Part shown: positions 55,628-64,000 of the stretch, piece after piece | How the letters are laid out: each line of letters starts with the position of its first letter | How positions within the stretch are numbered: position 1 is the first letter of the stretch | The notes under the pieces: model-generated | What the model was told of the DNA's origin: nothing | Database searches by the model: none | What the model saw: the letters and a program-made list of their open reading frames with translations, nothing else | Program-made: the position numbers and the translations under genes | Assembly: GCF_001592945.1 (NCBI RefSeq) | Contig: NZ_LRPB01000047.1 | Coordinates: 1-64,000, forward strand | Direction: 5' to 3' | Length of the DNA: 64,000 bases | From: Roseivirga seohaensis | GTDB taxonomy: Bacteria; Bacteroidota; Bacteroidia; Cytophagales; Cyclobacteriaceae

Positions 55628-58600
55628 TTGCACAACTCAGCCCAAGTGAACACACAGCCTCAAATAACCATTACCAGTAACGGACTTTTAGTCAGTAAAC
55701 AGTTTGTACCCTCAATCTGGAATTCCCAATTAGGACTCGTAGAAGGAGAAAAGATTGGAGAAAATCTATGGCATTGTATTTCTTCAGATTTATCTAAGAA
55801 AGAGAACATACAATTCGAAATGAACCATGCAATGTATTATCTTAGTATTCGGTACTCAGATAGTTTATATCATATTTCTTTCGATTTGCAGCATAAAAAA
55901 TCATACTCTTCTAGATCAAAGTCGATTAACCGCTACAAAATGTTGGTGGAAGCGGCAAATGACATTATTTATGAAACAGATACCCAAGGCTGTTTCACCT
56001 ATGCAAACCCCAAAGCATTAAAGGCTGTGGGTTACAGCAAGGACGAAGTAATTGGGATGCGATATGTCGATTTGATTCGAGATGACCACAAGGAAAGAGT
56101 AATTCATTTTTACCAAAATCAAATGGCCAAGGGTGAAACAACCACTTACTTGGAGTTTCCAATTGTTTGTGCAAATGGTGAAGTAATTTGGATTGGTCAG
56201 AACGTGCAGATTCTTGAAGATGAACATGGTATTTTAGGAATGATGTCGGTAGCCAGAGATATAACTGACCGACATGTATCTGATCAACTATTACTGAAAT
56301 CCGAAGAAAAATACCGAGGTATTATTCAAAACCTTCAGTTTGGTCTTTTAGAAGTAGACTTAGATGAAAAAATTCTCTACGTAAACGAGGCCATGTGTAG
56401 CATTACTGGCTATACACCAGAAGAGCTTATTGGCAATGTTGCTTCCGATATTTTAGTTCCAAAACAGACAAAGGAGATTATTGATAGAGAGCATGACAAG
56501 CGGGCGCAAGGTGTAGCTAGTGTTTATGAAGTAATGCTGAAACATAAAGATGGCCGACCAATTTGGTGTTTGATTAGTGGTGCTCCCAACTACAATTTTG
56601 ATGGTGAAAGAATAGGGTCTTTAGGGATTCACATGGATATTACGGGTAGAAAGAAAGATGAGGAAGAACTCATATATACCCGCAGTCGCTTAGATAAATA
56701 CAGGGTAGGTTTAGAGCTTTTAAACGAAATGACCTCCAACATTGGTTTAGATCTTAACTGTCAAATCAATGAAGGGATGAAGATTGCTGCTAACTATCTT
56801 AATTTACCTTTTGGGATTGTAAGTAGGATTGAAGGCGATGATTATTATGTTCAGCATAGCTATTTAAATGATGAAGAGCCGGTAGATTCGGCTGAACAGC
56901 ACTTTAAGCTGCAAGAAACTTACTGTGACATTACCTTTAATCTTGATTCAAAAATTGCAATTCATAATTTTAGTAAATCTGATTATTCAGACCATATCGC
57001 ATTTAGTAAGTTTGGTATTGAAACATACATAGCCTCCCCTTATTCGGTAAATGGAAAAAGGAGAGGTACAGTTAATTTCACTTGTGTAGAAGCACGTGAA
57101 CAGCCCTTTGATGCTTACGATCTTGAGTTTATCGATCTTCTGGCAAAATACATTGGCTTTATTATTAGCCAAGACGAAAACCAAAAGGAGCTAGCTAAGG
57201 AGCGCGAAACTTTAAGATTAAGAAATGCTAAACTGTCTGAAAATGAAAGCTATCTAAAAGCGATCAACGGTTTCGTTACCAAGCTGTTGGTAAAAGAAGA
57301 TATTGTAGAAATAGCCTGGGAGATTGCTGAAAATGTTATTGACGAGTTTGGTTTTGAAGACTGCGTTGTCTACGTTTTTAATGAAGACCATAACTGTTTA
57401 GAACAGTTGGCACTTTATGGGCCAAATATGTCGAAAGATAGAACAATAATAGACCCAATTCAGGTGAAACTTGGAGAGGGAATAGTTGGACATGTTGCTG
57501 AAACTGGGGTATCCGAAATTATAAGCGATACTTCTAAAGATAGCAGATATAAAGATATTGATGGACTAAGGCTCTCTGAAATTACGGTGCCTATAATTGC
57601 TGACGATAAGGTAATTGGTATTATTGATTCAGAACACAAGCAGAAAAATTTCTTTAAGGATGAGCACTTAGCTACACTTACTACTCTTGCTAATTTAGCA
57701 TCTAATAGACTGAAGAATGCTAAGGCAAAGCGAAGACAACTGATAGCCGAGCGAGAATTAAAAGAAAATGAAAATAAGCTTCGAACAATTATTAACTCAG
57801 CACTTGACGGAATTATCACAATTGACCAAAAAGGCTTAATCACAGAGTGGAACCCTCAAGCGGAAGTGATTTTCGGCTGGAAAGCTGAAGAGGTAATTGG
57901 TGAACCACTAACAAATAATATCATTCCTTCTAAACATCATTCAGCCCATGATGCGGGAATGAAAAATTACTTTAAAACAAAACAGGGGCCTGTTCTAAAC
58001 CAGCGCATTGAAATTACAGCTATGCGTAAAAGTGGCGAGGAATTCCCGATTGAGCTGGCTATTCTACCCATTGTTAGAAATGGAATTCATTCATTTACTG
58101 CTTTTGTAAGAGATATTACCATTCAAAAAGAGGTGCAAAATGAAATGGAGAAAGCACTCAATAAAGAGCGTGAGTTGAATGAACTTAAGTCTAGATTTGT
58201 TTCTATGACTTCTCACGAGTTTAGAACCCCGCTGACTACGATAAAGCAAAATGCAGACTTAATAGCATTCAAGCTCGAAAACCAATTCCCAGAGCATGTC
58301 GAGGGTTATAATAAATACCTCAATAGAATTGAGTCAGAAATAGGTAGGGTAACTTTCTTGATGAACGATATTTTGATGTTGGGTAAAATAGAGGCAGGGC
58401 GTGTGGAAATAAATAAAAAACCAACCGACCTTCATGAGCTAATTAAAAAAGCCGTAACTCAATTAACTGAAAATAGAAAGGACGGTAGATATATTGACTT
58501 TTCTGTTATCGGAGTAGCACAACCCGTCAATATCGATGTCAATTTATTTGATCATGTCGTGGCCAATCTTATTTCAAATGCTTTTAAATATTCAGAAGGC

Positions 58601-58867
58601 AAAGATGACCCCAAGGTTATCTTATCTTATGAAAAAACGAATGAGGTGAAAATCACCTTTAAAGATTATGGTATAGGAATTCCAAAGAAGGATCAAAAAG
58701 GATTGTTTGCCTCTTTTTATAGGGCTACGAATGTTAAAAACATTCAAGGTACAGGCCTTGGGCTTTCTATTGTGAAAGAATTTGTAGAGATGCACGGAGG
58801 TACCATTTCCGTTAATAGTGAACAAGATATGGGCTCTGAATTTATAGTTATTATTCCAACTCGATAA
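55628..58867 (+). CDS. Cytoplasmic PAS/GAF hybrid sensor histidine kinase
   Basis: 1079 residues from TTG 55628; a GTG at 55646 is equally possible and would suit the promoter position better. No membrane helix is visible, so it is cytosolic. Order: N-terminal 100 residues of unknown fold, PAS (about 102-215), PAS (about 223-345), GAF (about 354-515), GAF (about 538-690), PAS (about 715-838, SALDGIITIDQKGLITEWNPQAE), HisKA with H863 in MTSHEFRTPLT, and an ATPase with NLISNAFKYS, KDYGIGIP and GTGLGLSIVKEF. Its input is unknown. The LytTR regulator follows 58 nt later. Confidence 0.9.
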   Translation: MHNSAQVNTQPQITITSNGLLVSKQFVPSIWNSQLGLVEGEKIGENLWHCISSDLSKKENIQFEMNHAMYYLSIRYSDSLYHISFDLQHKKSYSSRSKSINRYKMLVEAANDIIYETDTQGCFTYANPKALKAVGYSKDEVIGMRYVDLIRDDHKERVIHFYQNQMAKGETTTYLEFPIVCANGEVIWIGQNVQILEDEHGILGMMSVARDITDRHVSDQLLLKSEEKYRGIIQNLQFGLLEVDLDEKILYVNEAMCSITGYTPEELIGNVASDILVPKQTKEIIDREHDKRAQGVASVYEVMLKHKDGRPIWCLISGAPNYNFDGERIGSLGIHMDITGRKKDEEELIYTRSRLDKYRVGLELLNEMTSNIGLDLNCQINEGMKIAANYLNLPFGIVSRIEGDDYYVQHSYLNDEEPVDSAEQHFKLQETYCDITFNLDSKIAIHNFSKSDYSDHIAFSKFGIETYIASPYSVNGKRRGTVNFTCVEAREQPFDAYDLEFIDLLAKYIGFIISQDENQKELAKERETLRLRNAKLSENESYLKAINGFVTKLLVKEDIVEIAWEIAENVIDEFGFEDCVVYVFNEDHNCLEQLALYGPNMSKDRTIIDPIQVKLGEGIVGHVAETGVSEIISDTSKDSRYKDIDGLRLSEITVPIIADDKVIGIIDSEHKQKNFFKDEHLATLTTLANLASNRLKNAKAKRRQLIAERELKENENKLRTIINSALDGIITIDQKGLITEWNPQAEVIFGWKAEEVIGEPLTNNIIPSKHHSAHDAGMKNYFKTKQGPVLNQRIEITAMRKSGEEFPIELAILPIVRNGIHSFTAFVRDITIQKEVQNEMEKALNKERELNELKSRFVSMTSHEFRTPLTTIKQNADLIAFKLENQFPEHVEGYNKYLNRIESEIGRVTFLMNDILMLGKIEAGRVEINKKPTDLHELIKKAVTQLTENRKDGRYIDFSVIGVAQPVNIDVNLFDHVVANLISNAFKYSEGKDDPKVILSYEKTNEVKITFKDYGIGIPKKDQKGLFASFYRATNVKNIQGTGLGLSIVKEFVEMHGGTISVNSEQDMGSEFIVIIPTR

Positions 58868-58925
58868 GTCAAGTCTTTTTTAAGACTATATAATTATTAT
58901 CTTTAACTCAAATCTTATTTAAGGA

Positions 58926-59654
58926 ATGAGCCAGTTAAAGATATTAATTGTAGAAGATGATATAATGATTTCGGATAGTCTTAAGGATATTCTAGAAATG
59001 TTAGATCATAAAGTAGTGGGTGTTGCTGCCAATGCCGATGATGCCATTGAACTTTGTAATCAACATTCGCCAGAATTGGCACTGCTCGATATTCAAATTG
59101 GAGGAGATATTGACGGTGTAGATTTGGCCGAAATTATCAACGACCAATTTGACATTCCTTTCATTTTCACCACTGCTTTTGCCGATAATACCACTGTTTC
59201 AAGGGCCAGAGAAAGAGGGCCGTTTGGTTACCTCGTAAAACCTTATGGCGTAAAAGATATTAATGCAGCTATTGAAGTGGCGATGGGCTCTTACGAAAGG
59301 CTTAAATCTGCTGAAAAGAGCAGTGGAATGTCGAAGATTATAGACAATAGCATTTTCCTGAAAGTAGACGCTAAGCTGATTAAAGTAAAAATAGAAGATA
59401 TACTTTATATAGAAGCCAAAGGAGATTATGCACTGTTCAAAACTGCTAATAAGGGCTATATAGTACACAGTACCATGAAAAAGGTTCAAGACCGATTGGA
59501 AGAATTTAACTTCCAGAAAGTACATCGGTCTTTCGTAGTCAACCTATCGAAAATCGTAGATATTGAAGAGTCGAACTTACTGATTGAAGACAAGGTAATT
59601 CCTATTTCTAGGGCCAATAAAGAAGCTTTAATGAAGCGATTGAACTTGCTTTAA
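58926..59654 (+). CDS. LytTR-family response regulator
   Basis: 242 residues: receiver domain (1-120; acidic D11/D12, phospho-D55 in LALLDIQIGG, K105 in LVKPYG), then a LytTR DNA-binding domain (about 140-242, FLKVDAKLIKVKIEDILYIEA, KVHRSFVVNLSKI). It is the cognate output of the preceding kinase and binds direct repeats; three candidates lie at 55541-55589. Confidence 0.93.
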   Translation: MSQLKILIVEDDIMISDSLKDILEMLDHKVVGVAANADDAIELCNQHSPELALLDIQIGGDIDGVDLAEIINDQFDIPFIFTTAFADNTTVSRARERGPFGYLVKPYGVKDINAAIEVAMGSYERLKSAEKSSGMSKIIDNSIFLKVDAKLIKVKIEDILYIEAKGDYALFKTANKGYIVHSTMKKVQDRLEEFNFQKVHRSFVVNLSKIVDIEESNLLIEDKVIPISRANKEALMKRLNLL

Positions 59655-59681
59655 TCGATTTAAGAATAAAATATTGAATTA

Positions 59682-59705
59682 GAGGAGCCATTGGTTCCTC
59701 TTTTA
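59682..59705 (+). terminator. Terminator of the kinase/LytTR operon
   Basis: 8-bp stem GAGGAGCC/GGTTCCTC (one G-T pair), loop ATT, then TTTTAG, 27 nt after the stop. It overlaps the end of the convergent GT2 gene by three bases. Confidence 0.7.
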
Positions 59706-60902
59706 GTTTCTGACCACCGAAAGTTGATGTTCTGAACTTTTTAAGACTACTCTTTCAGATTTTTCCCAGGTTACTTTTTGATTTCCTCTAAAGTATTTGA
59801 TCCAGCCTTTTACTACGCAAATGTGCATATAAGTAAAGTAGTAAGGGATGTGGAGTAGTTTGTATGAGGTTTTTTGGTCTCTAATTACATAGCCAAAGAA
59901 GGCAAGCAGGTAGAAAATGGATTGAGCTCTAAAAGCTAAATTGTAAAACCAATGTGTGTCGGCAAGCCACAATGTACTGGCAAAAGTACCAATCAAAGCC
60001 AAAGGCATAAGTGTCCAACGCAAGGCACGGTGCGACACGTACTGAAAGGTGAGTTTTCCGTACTTAAAAACATTCAACAGCTTTACCAGTTTGATCACCG
60101 CCTGAATTCCTCCAGCGCTTATTCTCACTTTTCTTTTAGTTTCTTCTGCAATGTTTGCTGAGGCAGTTTCTGTTGCCATGGCGCTAGGTTCGTAGCCCAC
60201 TTTGTAACCATCGGCAGCAACGCGCATGGTCATCACAAAATCTTCAATAAGGGTGTTTTCTTCTGTAGGAACGAATAAACGAGTTCTGATGGCAAATAAC
60301 TCACCAGCTGAGCCCACTAATGTATTCCATTCGGCATCTTGCTTTTTTAGGAATGACTCATACTTCCAGTAAAAACCTTCACCAGAAGCACTGGCATTAT
60401 CTTCAGTTTCACTCAGTACTATTTTTTCACCCGAAACGGCACCCATTAAATTAGACTCAAATGGTTGTACCAAAGCTTTAATGGCTCCTGGGTTCATCAT
60501 TACATTGGCGTCACTAAACACGGTAATTGGCGAAGTAATGTATCGCATTATGCGGTTTACTGCGGCTATTTTACCTTTCCTTTCTGGGCTAAAGCTAAGC
60601 GAAACGGAGGCGTACTGATTGATGATGTCGTTGGTCTGATCCGTTGATCCATCTGTTACAAAAAGTACTTTTAGTCTGTCTTTAGGGTAGTCAATCTTTT
60701 CGCAATTGGCGATTTTTTGCCTGATGATGTCAGCTTCATTATAAGCTGCAATCAGTAGAGTAACCTCAGGCCAGTCTTCTTCAGAGAAGGGCGTGTAAGT
60801 GTTTTTCTTTTTCTTCCACTTATTAAGCAAGGTTATCAGTATACCGTACCCAGCAAAAGAGTACAGAATAATAAAGGTCGAAATCCAGAATAGCGTTTCC
60901 AT
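59703..60902 (-). CDS. Membrane-anchored GT2-family glycosyltransferase
   Basis: 399 residues. One N-terminal membrane helix precedes a GT-A domain with the UDP/metal motifs VTDGSTDQT and FSDANVMMN, the acceptor-binding EDFVMTMRV, and KRKVRISAGG. Three C-terminal membrane helices (ALRWTLMPLALIGTFASTLWL, SIFYLLAFFGYVI, LHIPYYFTYMHI) follow, as in cellulose-synthase-like enzymes that extend and export a chain. The sugar is unknown. It is the last gene of the polysaccharide run but separated from the others by 324 nt containing a decayed gene. Confidence 0.88.
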   Translation of the reverse strand: METLFWISTFIILYSFAGYGILITLLNKWKKKKNTYTPFSEEDWPEVTLLIAAYNEADIIRQKIANCEKIDYPKDRLKVLFVTDGSTDQTNDIINQYASVSLSFSPERKGKIAAVNRIMRYITSPITVFSDANVMMNPGAIKALVQPFESNLMGAVSGEKIVLSETEDNASASGEGFYWKYESFLKKQDAEWNTLVGSAGELFAIRTRLFVPTEENTLIEDFVMTMRVAADGYKVGYEPSAMATETASANIAEETKRKVRISAGGIQAVIKLVKLLNVFKYGKLTFQYVSHRALRWTLMPLALIGTFASTLWLADTHWFYNLAFRAQSIFYLLAFFGYVIRDQKTSYKLLHIPYYFTYMHICVVKGWIKYFRGNQKVTWEKSERVVLKSSEHQLSVVRN

Positions 60903-61040
60903 ATGCTGTTTGTTTAGTAGGATAAAAGTAGCTGAATCCAGAATTGGAATTAGATAGTTTCGATGAGTTGTAGGCTTTAGGCGATGAGCAGTTTATCAGG
61001 TTAGGTGGCTCAGTTTTAAGTGAGATTGAGAGAAGTAGGC

Positions 61041-61090
61041 TAGTACTAAAAAAGGTACTAAGATATGTTTAGTACCAAAAAAGGTACTAA
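61041..61090 (+). promoter_or_regulatory. Two tandem palindromes, likely operator of a lost gene
   Basis: P1 TAGTACTAAAAAAGGTACTA (61041-61060) and P2 with 8-bp arms TTAGTACC/GGTACTAA around AAAAAA (61069-61090). Centres are 29 bp apart. They end 7 nt before the ATG of the SatD-like remnant on the plus strand, as operators would. Confidence 0.5.
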
Positions 61091-61097
61091 AGTAGGA

Positions 61098-61210
61098 ATG
61101 TAAAAAAGGTATATGCAGTAATAACGGGTGATATTGTAGGGTCTACTTTGATGAACAATGATTATCACTTTATTTTTAAAGATTTCATTGACGGTATTCG
61201 AATTGACTAA
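61098..61210 (+). pseudogene. Decayed 5' end of a SatD-like gene
   Basis: After an ATG at 61098 the phase is lost within the first 3 codons (a run of six A). From 61109 the frame reads VYAVITGDIVGSTLM, the N-terminal signature of the SatD family, then 17 more residues to a TAA at 61208. The rest of the gene is missing, because the GT2 gene on the other strand begins its stop only 16 nt later. The Met is separated from VYAVITGD by 8 nt, so a frameshift is the simplest explanation. The other bases of the 60903-61226 gap hold only the two palindromes. Confidence 0.5.
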
Positions 61211-61226
61211 GAGCCTGAGTTTAAGT

Positions 61227-62111
61227 TTAAACCCTCACAAACCCCACTTTCCTTAAAATTAATGCATCCCAAACCCCTTTGGTGAAAGCGCTTAAATGTT
61301 TGAATTCAGATTTGAATAAGTGACTCAAAAGGTTTTTAGGTGAACTTAACAATAAGAAGAATAACAAGAAGACTACACTTTGATTTCCTTTCTGGCGCTT
61401 CATGAAATAGATTCTATTTCGGGTTTGATAGTAGACTTTTAGCGGACTGTTTTTTCCTGTAGAAATAGATTCTTTGTGAAGAATTTCCGCGTCCATACAC
61501 ACCTTCAGTTCAAAACCTGCTTCGCGAAACATTCTGGACCAATCTAATTCTTCGTAATACAAAAAATAGTCTTCGGGCATTAAGCCACATTGATTTATCA
61601 CAAACCGAGGAATCATGACTGCAGCCCCGTGGAAATAGGGGGTAGACACAGCTCCTGTGGGTTGAGGGCGTGATTTTATCAGTTCATTACGACCTGTCAG
61701 TTTGTTGATTTCTGTGAAACCGGCAAACTGAATTGTATCTGGCGTGTCAAAGTATTTAATCACCGGACTCACTGCACCCACAGATGGGCTGGTAAAGCAA
61801 TTTAAGAGTGTATCAATAGTTCCGTTCTTAATTTCTGTATCATTGTTTAGAAGAAAAATGTAATCGCCCTGAGCGGCCTTAACGCCTTCGTTATTTCCTC
61901 CTGCAAAGCCTAGGTTTTCCTTTTTGTTGATCACCACTACTTTTTCGAAATGCTGGCGGTAAAGCTGCGTGTCGTCATTCGGCTGAGCATTGTCTACCAC
62001 AATGACTTCTAAATTAGGGTAGCTCAGTTTTGCAATTGAATCCAATAACTCACAAGTAACTTGCGCTTGCTTGTAGTTTACCGTAATAATACTGACTAGT
62101 GGGCTTTCCAT
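61227..62111 (-). CDS. GT2-family glycosyltransferase, rhamnosyltransferase-like
   Basis: 294 residues. GT-A fold with SIITVNYKQAQ, VVDNAQPND, LGFAGGNNEG and FLLNNDTEIKNG (metal site), and a GAAVMIPR acceptor region with EELDWSRMFREAGF. A C-terminal hydrophobic segment (VVFLLFFLLLSSPKNLLSHLF) anchors it. It probably adds a deoxyhexose in polysaccharide assembly. It starts 3 nt after the methyltransferase stop, so the two are cotranscribed. Confidence 0.9.
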   Translation of the reverse strand: MESPLVSIITVNYKQAQVTCELLDSIAKLSYPNLEVIVVDNAQPNDDTQLYRQHFEKVVVINKKENLGFAGGNNEGVKAAQGDYIFLLNNDTEIKNGTIDTLLNCFTSPSVGAVSPVIKYFDTPDTIQFAGFTEINKLTGRNELIKSRPQPTGAVSTPYFHGAAVMIPRFVINQCGLMPEDYFLYYEELDWSRMFREAGFELKVCMDAEILHKESISTGKNSPLKVYYQTRNRIYFMKRQKGNQSVVFLLFFLLLSSPKNLLSHLFKSEFKHLSAFTKGVWDALILRKVGFVRV

Positions 62112-62114
62112 GAT

Positions 62115-62915
62115 TTACTTTTTTTTACCAATTACCTGTATTGCGTTGCCCCATTTTCCATGATGAAACCAACGGTCCATATGGATCAAGCCTTTGGCCA
62201 AAGGCAAGCTTAACAATTGAGTTACTACGCCTGCTTTCTTTCCTAGGTAAGCAAGTTCCCAAGCCAATCTGGATAAATACCCATCAGAATAGGATGCATG
62301 TACCACCTCGAAACCCTCTTGCTCAAACTTCTTCTTCAATCCATCGAGGTCGTACACTTGTCCTATATGTTCTTCTTCTAGCCATTCATCATGATCGGCA
62401 AAGTAGCGATCTGGCAAAATTGTTTTTTGTTCTACGTTCGGAATTTTCACCATAAAATAACCACCTTTTTTCAGTCGATCGTGCACCGTATTGAAAGGCA
62501 TATTTTCGGGAGCAATGTGCTCGAAAACATCAATCGAAAAGGCGAAGTCAAGCTCCTTAATTTTGGTGCGATCTAGGTAGTCGGAATAGGTTTTTATGTT
62601 CTTAATTTCAGACTTGTAAAGCGCTTCGTTTAGGCTATTGATTCTGTTCTGATCTATGTCTAAAGCGTGCACCTTTGAGTTAGGGAAAGCGGTAGCCAAA
62701 CTGATGGCGTACTCGCCAAATCCAGTGCCTAAATCAAGGATGTTTTCATCTCCTTTGAAAGGAATATTTTTAATCAGTTTTTTGAATATGGTAAAGCGCG
62801 CATAATTGCCCACATTGGTGTACCCGAACACTTTATTAAACAGTTTTGCGAGTAGGGGATTGCCCTTCATTCGCTCACTAGTATAAATTTGTGCGTTGCC
62901 AAAAGTAAGTTCCAT
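62115..62915 (-). CDS. SAM-dependent class I methyltransferase
   Basis: 266 residues. Motif I is ILDLGTGFGEYAISLAT, motif II HALDIDQ, motif III FAFSIDVFEHIAPE, and GGYFMVKIPN forms a post-motif strand (Methyltransf_23-type). It methylates a small molecule or sugar, probably in the polysaccharide pathway given its neighbours. It starts 7 nt after the flippase stop. Confidence 0.9.
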   Translation of the reverse strand: MELTFGNAQIYTSERMKGNPLLAKLFNKVFGYTNVGNYARFTIFKKLIKNIPFKGDENILDLGTGFGEYAISLATAFPNSKVHALDIDQNRINSLNEALYKSEIKNIKTYSDYLDRTKIKELDFAFSIDVFEHIAPENMPFNTVHDRLKKGGYFMVKIPNVEQKTILPDRYFADHDEWLEEEHIGQVYDLDGLKKKFEQEGFEVVHASYSDGYLSRLAWELAYLGKKAGVVTQLLSLPLAKGLIHMDRWFHHGKWGNAIQVIGKKK

Positions 62916-62922
62916 AATGAGT

Positions 62923-64000
62923 TTATTTTGTGGCTATTAATGTTTTGATCTTGAATGAATTAAACACTTCTGATAAAGGAGAAATGTCTACATATTTCTT
63001 GATTCTTATTTGACCTAATAAGATGGTAATAATGATACTGCTAGTAGTTGCTATAGCCGCACCTGTAACACCATATTGAGGAATTAGCCAGGCATTCATT
63101 GCAATATTTACTAATAGGCTGAAAGCCAGCATCTGAAAGTTTACTTTGGGCTTACCTATAGCGTCCAATGTAAGCCCGAATACACGACCCCAAGGCTTGA
63201 ACAAACATCCAATAGATAGTATAATTATCAATTGAGATGACGCTAGGTAATCTTCTGATGATAAAATATTTATAATACTGGTATTGAAAATATCTATAAC
63301 CATTACTCCTGGAATTATGAGTGCTAATAACGTGAGTATTGACCGGCCATATTCTTTCTTTAGCTGACTGACACCGTTTGCATGATAACTTGCTGCTAAT
63401 CGCGGATAAATGACTTGGCTAAGTGCCGTTAATGGAAGCTCTATGTACTGAATAATTCTTGATGCGAAATGGAAAAGTGCGAGTGAAATTGGATCAAGAA
63501 AATAGGCGATCATCAGCACATCGGCTTTGTTAAAAAGCAAGGATAAGAGGTTGGTTCCAGCAATGTATTTTCCAAATCCAAGTAGCTCTTTTATGATGGC
63601 CAATTGTGGCATGGCAATAGCAATTGGATGCTTGAATAACATGTACAACACTGGTGAAATTACAGCCAATAATTGACCATTTAAAATGGCATTAAAACTT
63701 AAGTTTCCGGTGTACCAAACCGTCACCATTATGGTTAAAAAGGTAACCATGTAAATGAGGTTTAGCCTAGCATAAAGTTTGAACTTGTTTTTAGCGAAAC
63801 ATAGAATGTTCATCATCTGAATTGTGCCTAAACTCACCAATGGCTTCCAGCTTTGTTTGAACAATTCAATTAGGGCTGGCGCCTCCCATAAGTTGGCCAG
63901 AAGCCCAGCACCAAAGTAGAGTAGGATAGCACTTAGAATGATTACAGAGAAATTGATGGTTAAACCGGATCCTGCTTGTTGTGCTTCTTCGTCCGCTTTT
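62923..64000 (-). CDS. Partial polysaccharide flippase (Wzx-type), 5' end outside window
   Basis: The frame is open from position 64000 (in-frame residues include TINFSVIILSAILLYFGAGL), so the M at 63864 is internal and the true start is beyond the window. About ten hydrophobic helices with a Wzx/MATE pattern: LSLLFNKADVLMIAYFLDPISLALFHFASRIIQYIELPLTALSQVIYPRLA. It flips lipid-linked sugar units across the inner membrane and heads the polysaccharide run. Confidence 0.88.
   Translation of the reverse strand, partial: KADEEAQQAGSGLTINFSVIILSAILLYFGAGLLANLWEAPALIELFKQSWKPLVSLGTIQMMNILCFAKNKFKLYARLNLIYMVTFLTIMVTVWYTGNLSFNAILNGQLLAVISPVLYMLFKHPIAIAMPQLAIIKELLGFGKYIAGTNLLSLLFNKADVLMIAYFLDPISLALFHFASRIIQYIELPLTALSQVIYPRLAASYHANGVSQLKKEYGRSILTLLALIIPGVMVIDIFNTSIINILSSEDYLASSQLIIILSIGCLFKPWGRVFGLTLDAIGKPKVNFQMLAFSLLVNIAMNAWLIPQYGVTGAAIATTSSIIITILLGQIRIKKYVDISPLSEVFNSFKIKTLIATK

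Noticed and set aside
1-64000. tRNA or rRNA genes
   Set aside because: Scanned by eye for T-loop and anticodon-arm patterns on both strands; none found, though a covariance-model scan would be decisive.

Overview
The window comes from a Bacteroidota chromosome, most likely a marine or soil member of the Cytophagales (Roseivirga/Fulvivirga/Marivirga-like). The evidence is a type A (position 2-1834) and a type B (16094-19198) type-IX-secretion sorting domain, a carboxypeptidase-regulatory/TonB receptor, DUF3127, DUF6268, DUF5106-TlpA, and a LytTR regulator paired with a multi-PAS kinase. Gene density is high, the DNA is moderately AT-rich, and Shine-Dalgarno sequences are weak. I saw no tRNA, rRNA, CRISPR array, transposase or phage gene.

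Layout. 1-5.5 kb: the end of a secreted NHL/cadherin protein, then two adjacent M14 carboxypeptidase paralogues, the first of which has lost its catalytic residues. 5.5-9 kb (minus): YwbE-family protein, GNAT acetyltransferase, quinone reductase, DEAD-box helicase and a 36-residue Lys-rich protein, possibly one operon. 9-13 kb: YfcC transporter, deoxynucleoside kinase, YheT-type hydrolase. 12.5-15.9 kb (minus): DUF3127 SSB-like protein, L-2-hydroxyglutarate oxidase, fatty-acid desaturase, SRPBCC protein. 16-19.2 kb: a large secreted adhesin-like protein. 19.2-25.2 kb: AddA/AddB-type recombination nuclease. 25.3-26.8 kb: an unrecognised two-gene module (soluble 321 aa plus four-helix membrane 181 aa), the best candidate for an undescribed system. 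27-32.6 kb: TlpA-like protein, then a TonB receptor and 3-phytase phosphate-scavenging pair. 32.6-37 kb: small enzymes and a histidine kinase/receiver pair. 37-43 kb: S10 carboxypeptidase with a large BNR/sortilin-type propeller protein, and a DUF6268 barrel. 43-46.8 kb: ECF sigma factor, a membrane anti-sigma/TonB-like fusion, and a divergent VWA protein. 46.8-52.3 kb: two repeat-rich intergenic islands bracketing a small unknown gene and a second BNR propeller protein. 52.3-55.5 kb: HEAT-like protein, DUF456 protein, third M14 peptidase. 55.6-59.7 kb: a PAS/GAF kinase and LytTR regulator operon with phased repeats in front. 59.7-64 kb (minus): a surface-polysaccharide cluster (flippase, methyltransferase, two GT2 enzymes) interrupted by a decayed SatD-like gene start behind two palindromes.

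Together the genes describe a surface-active heterotroph. It exports many peptidases and propeller proteins, scavenges organic phosphate, builds an exopolysaccharide, and controls this with two-component and sigma/anti-sigma systems. All assignments are from reading the sequence; no database search was run.
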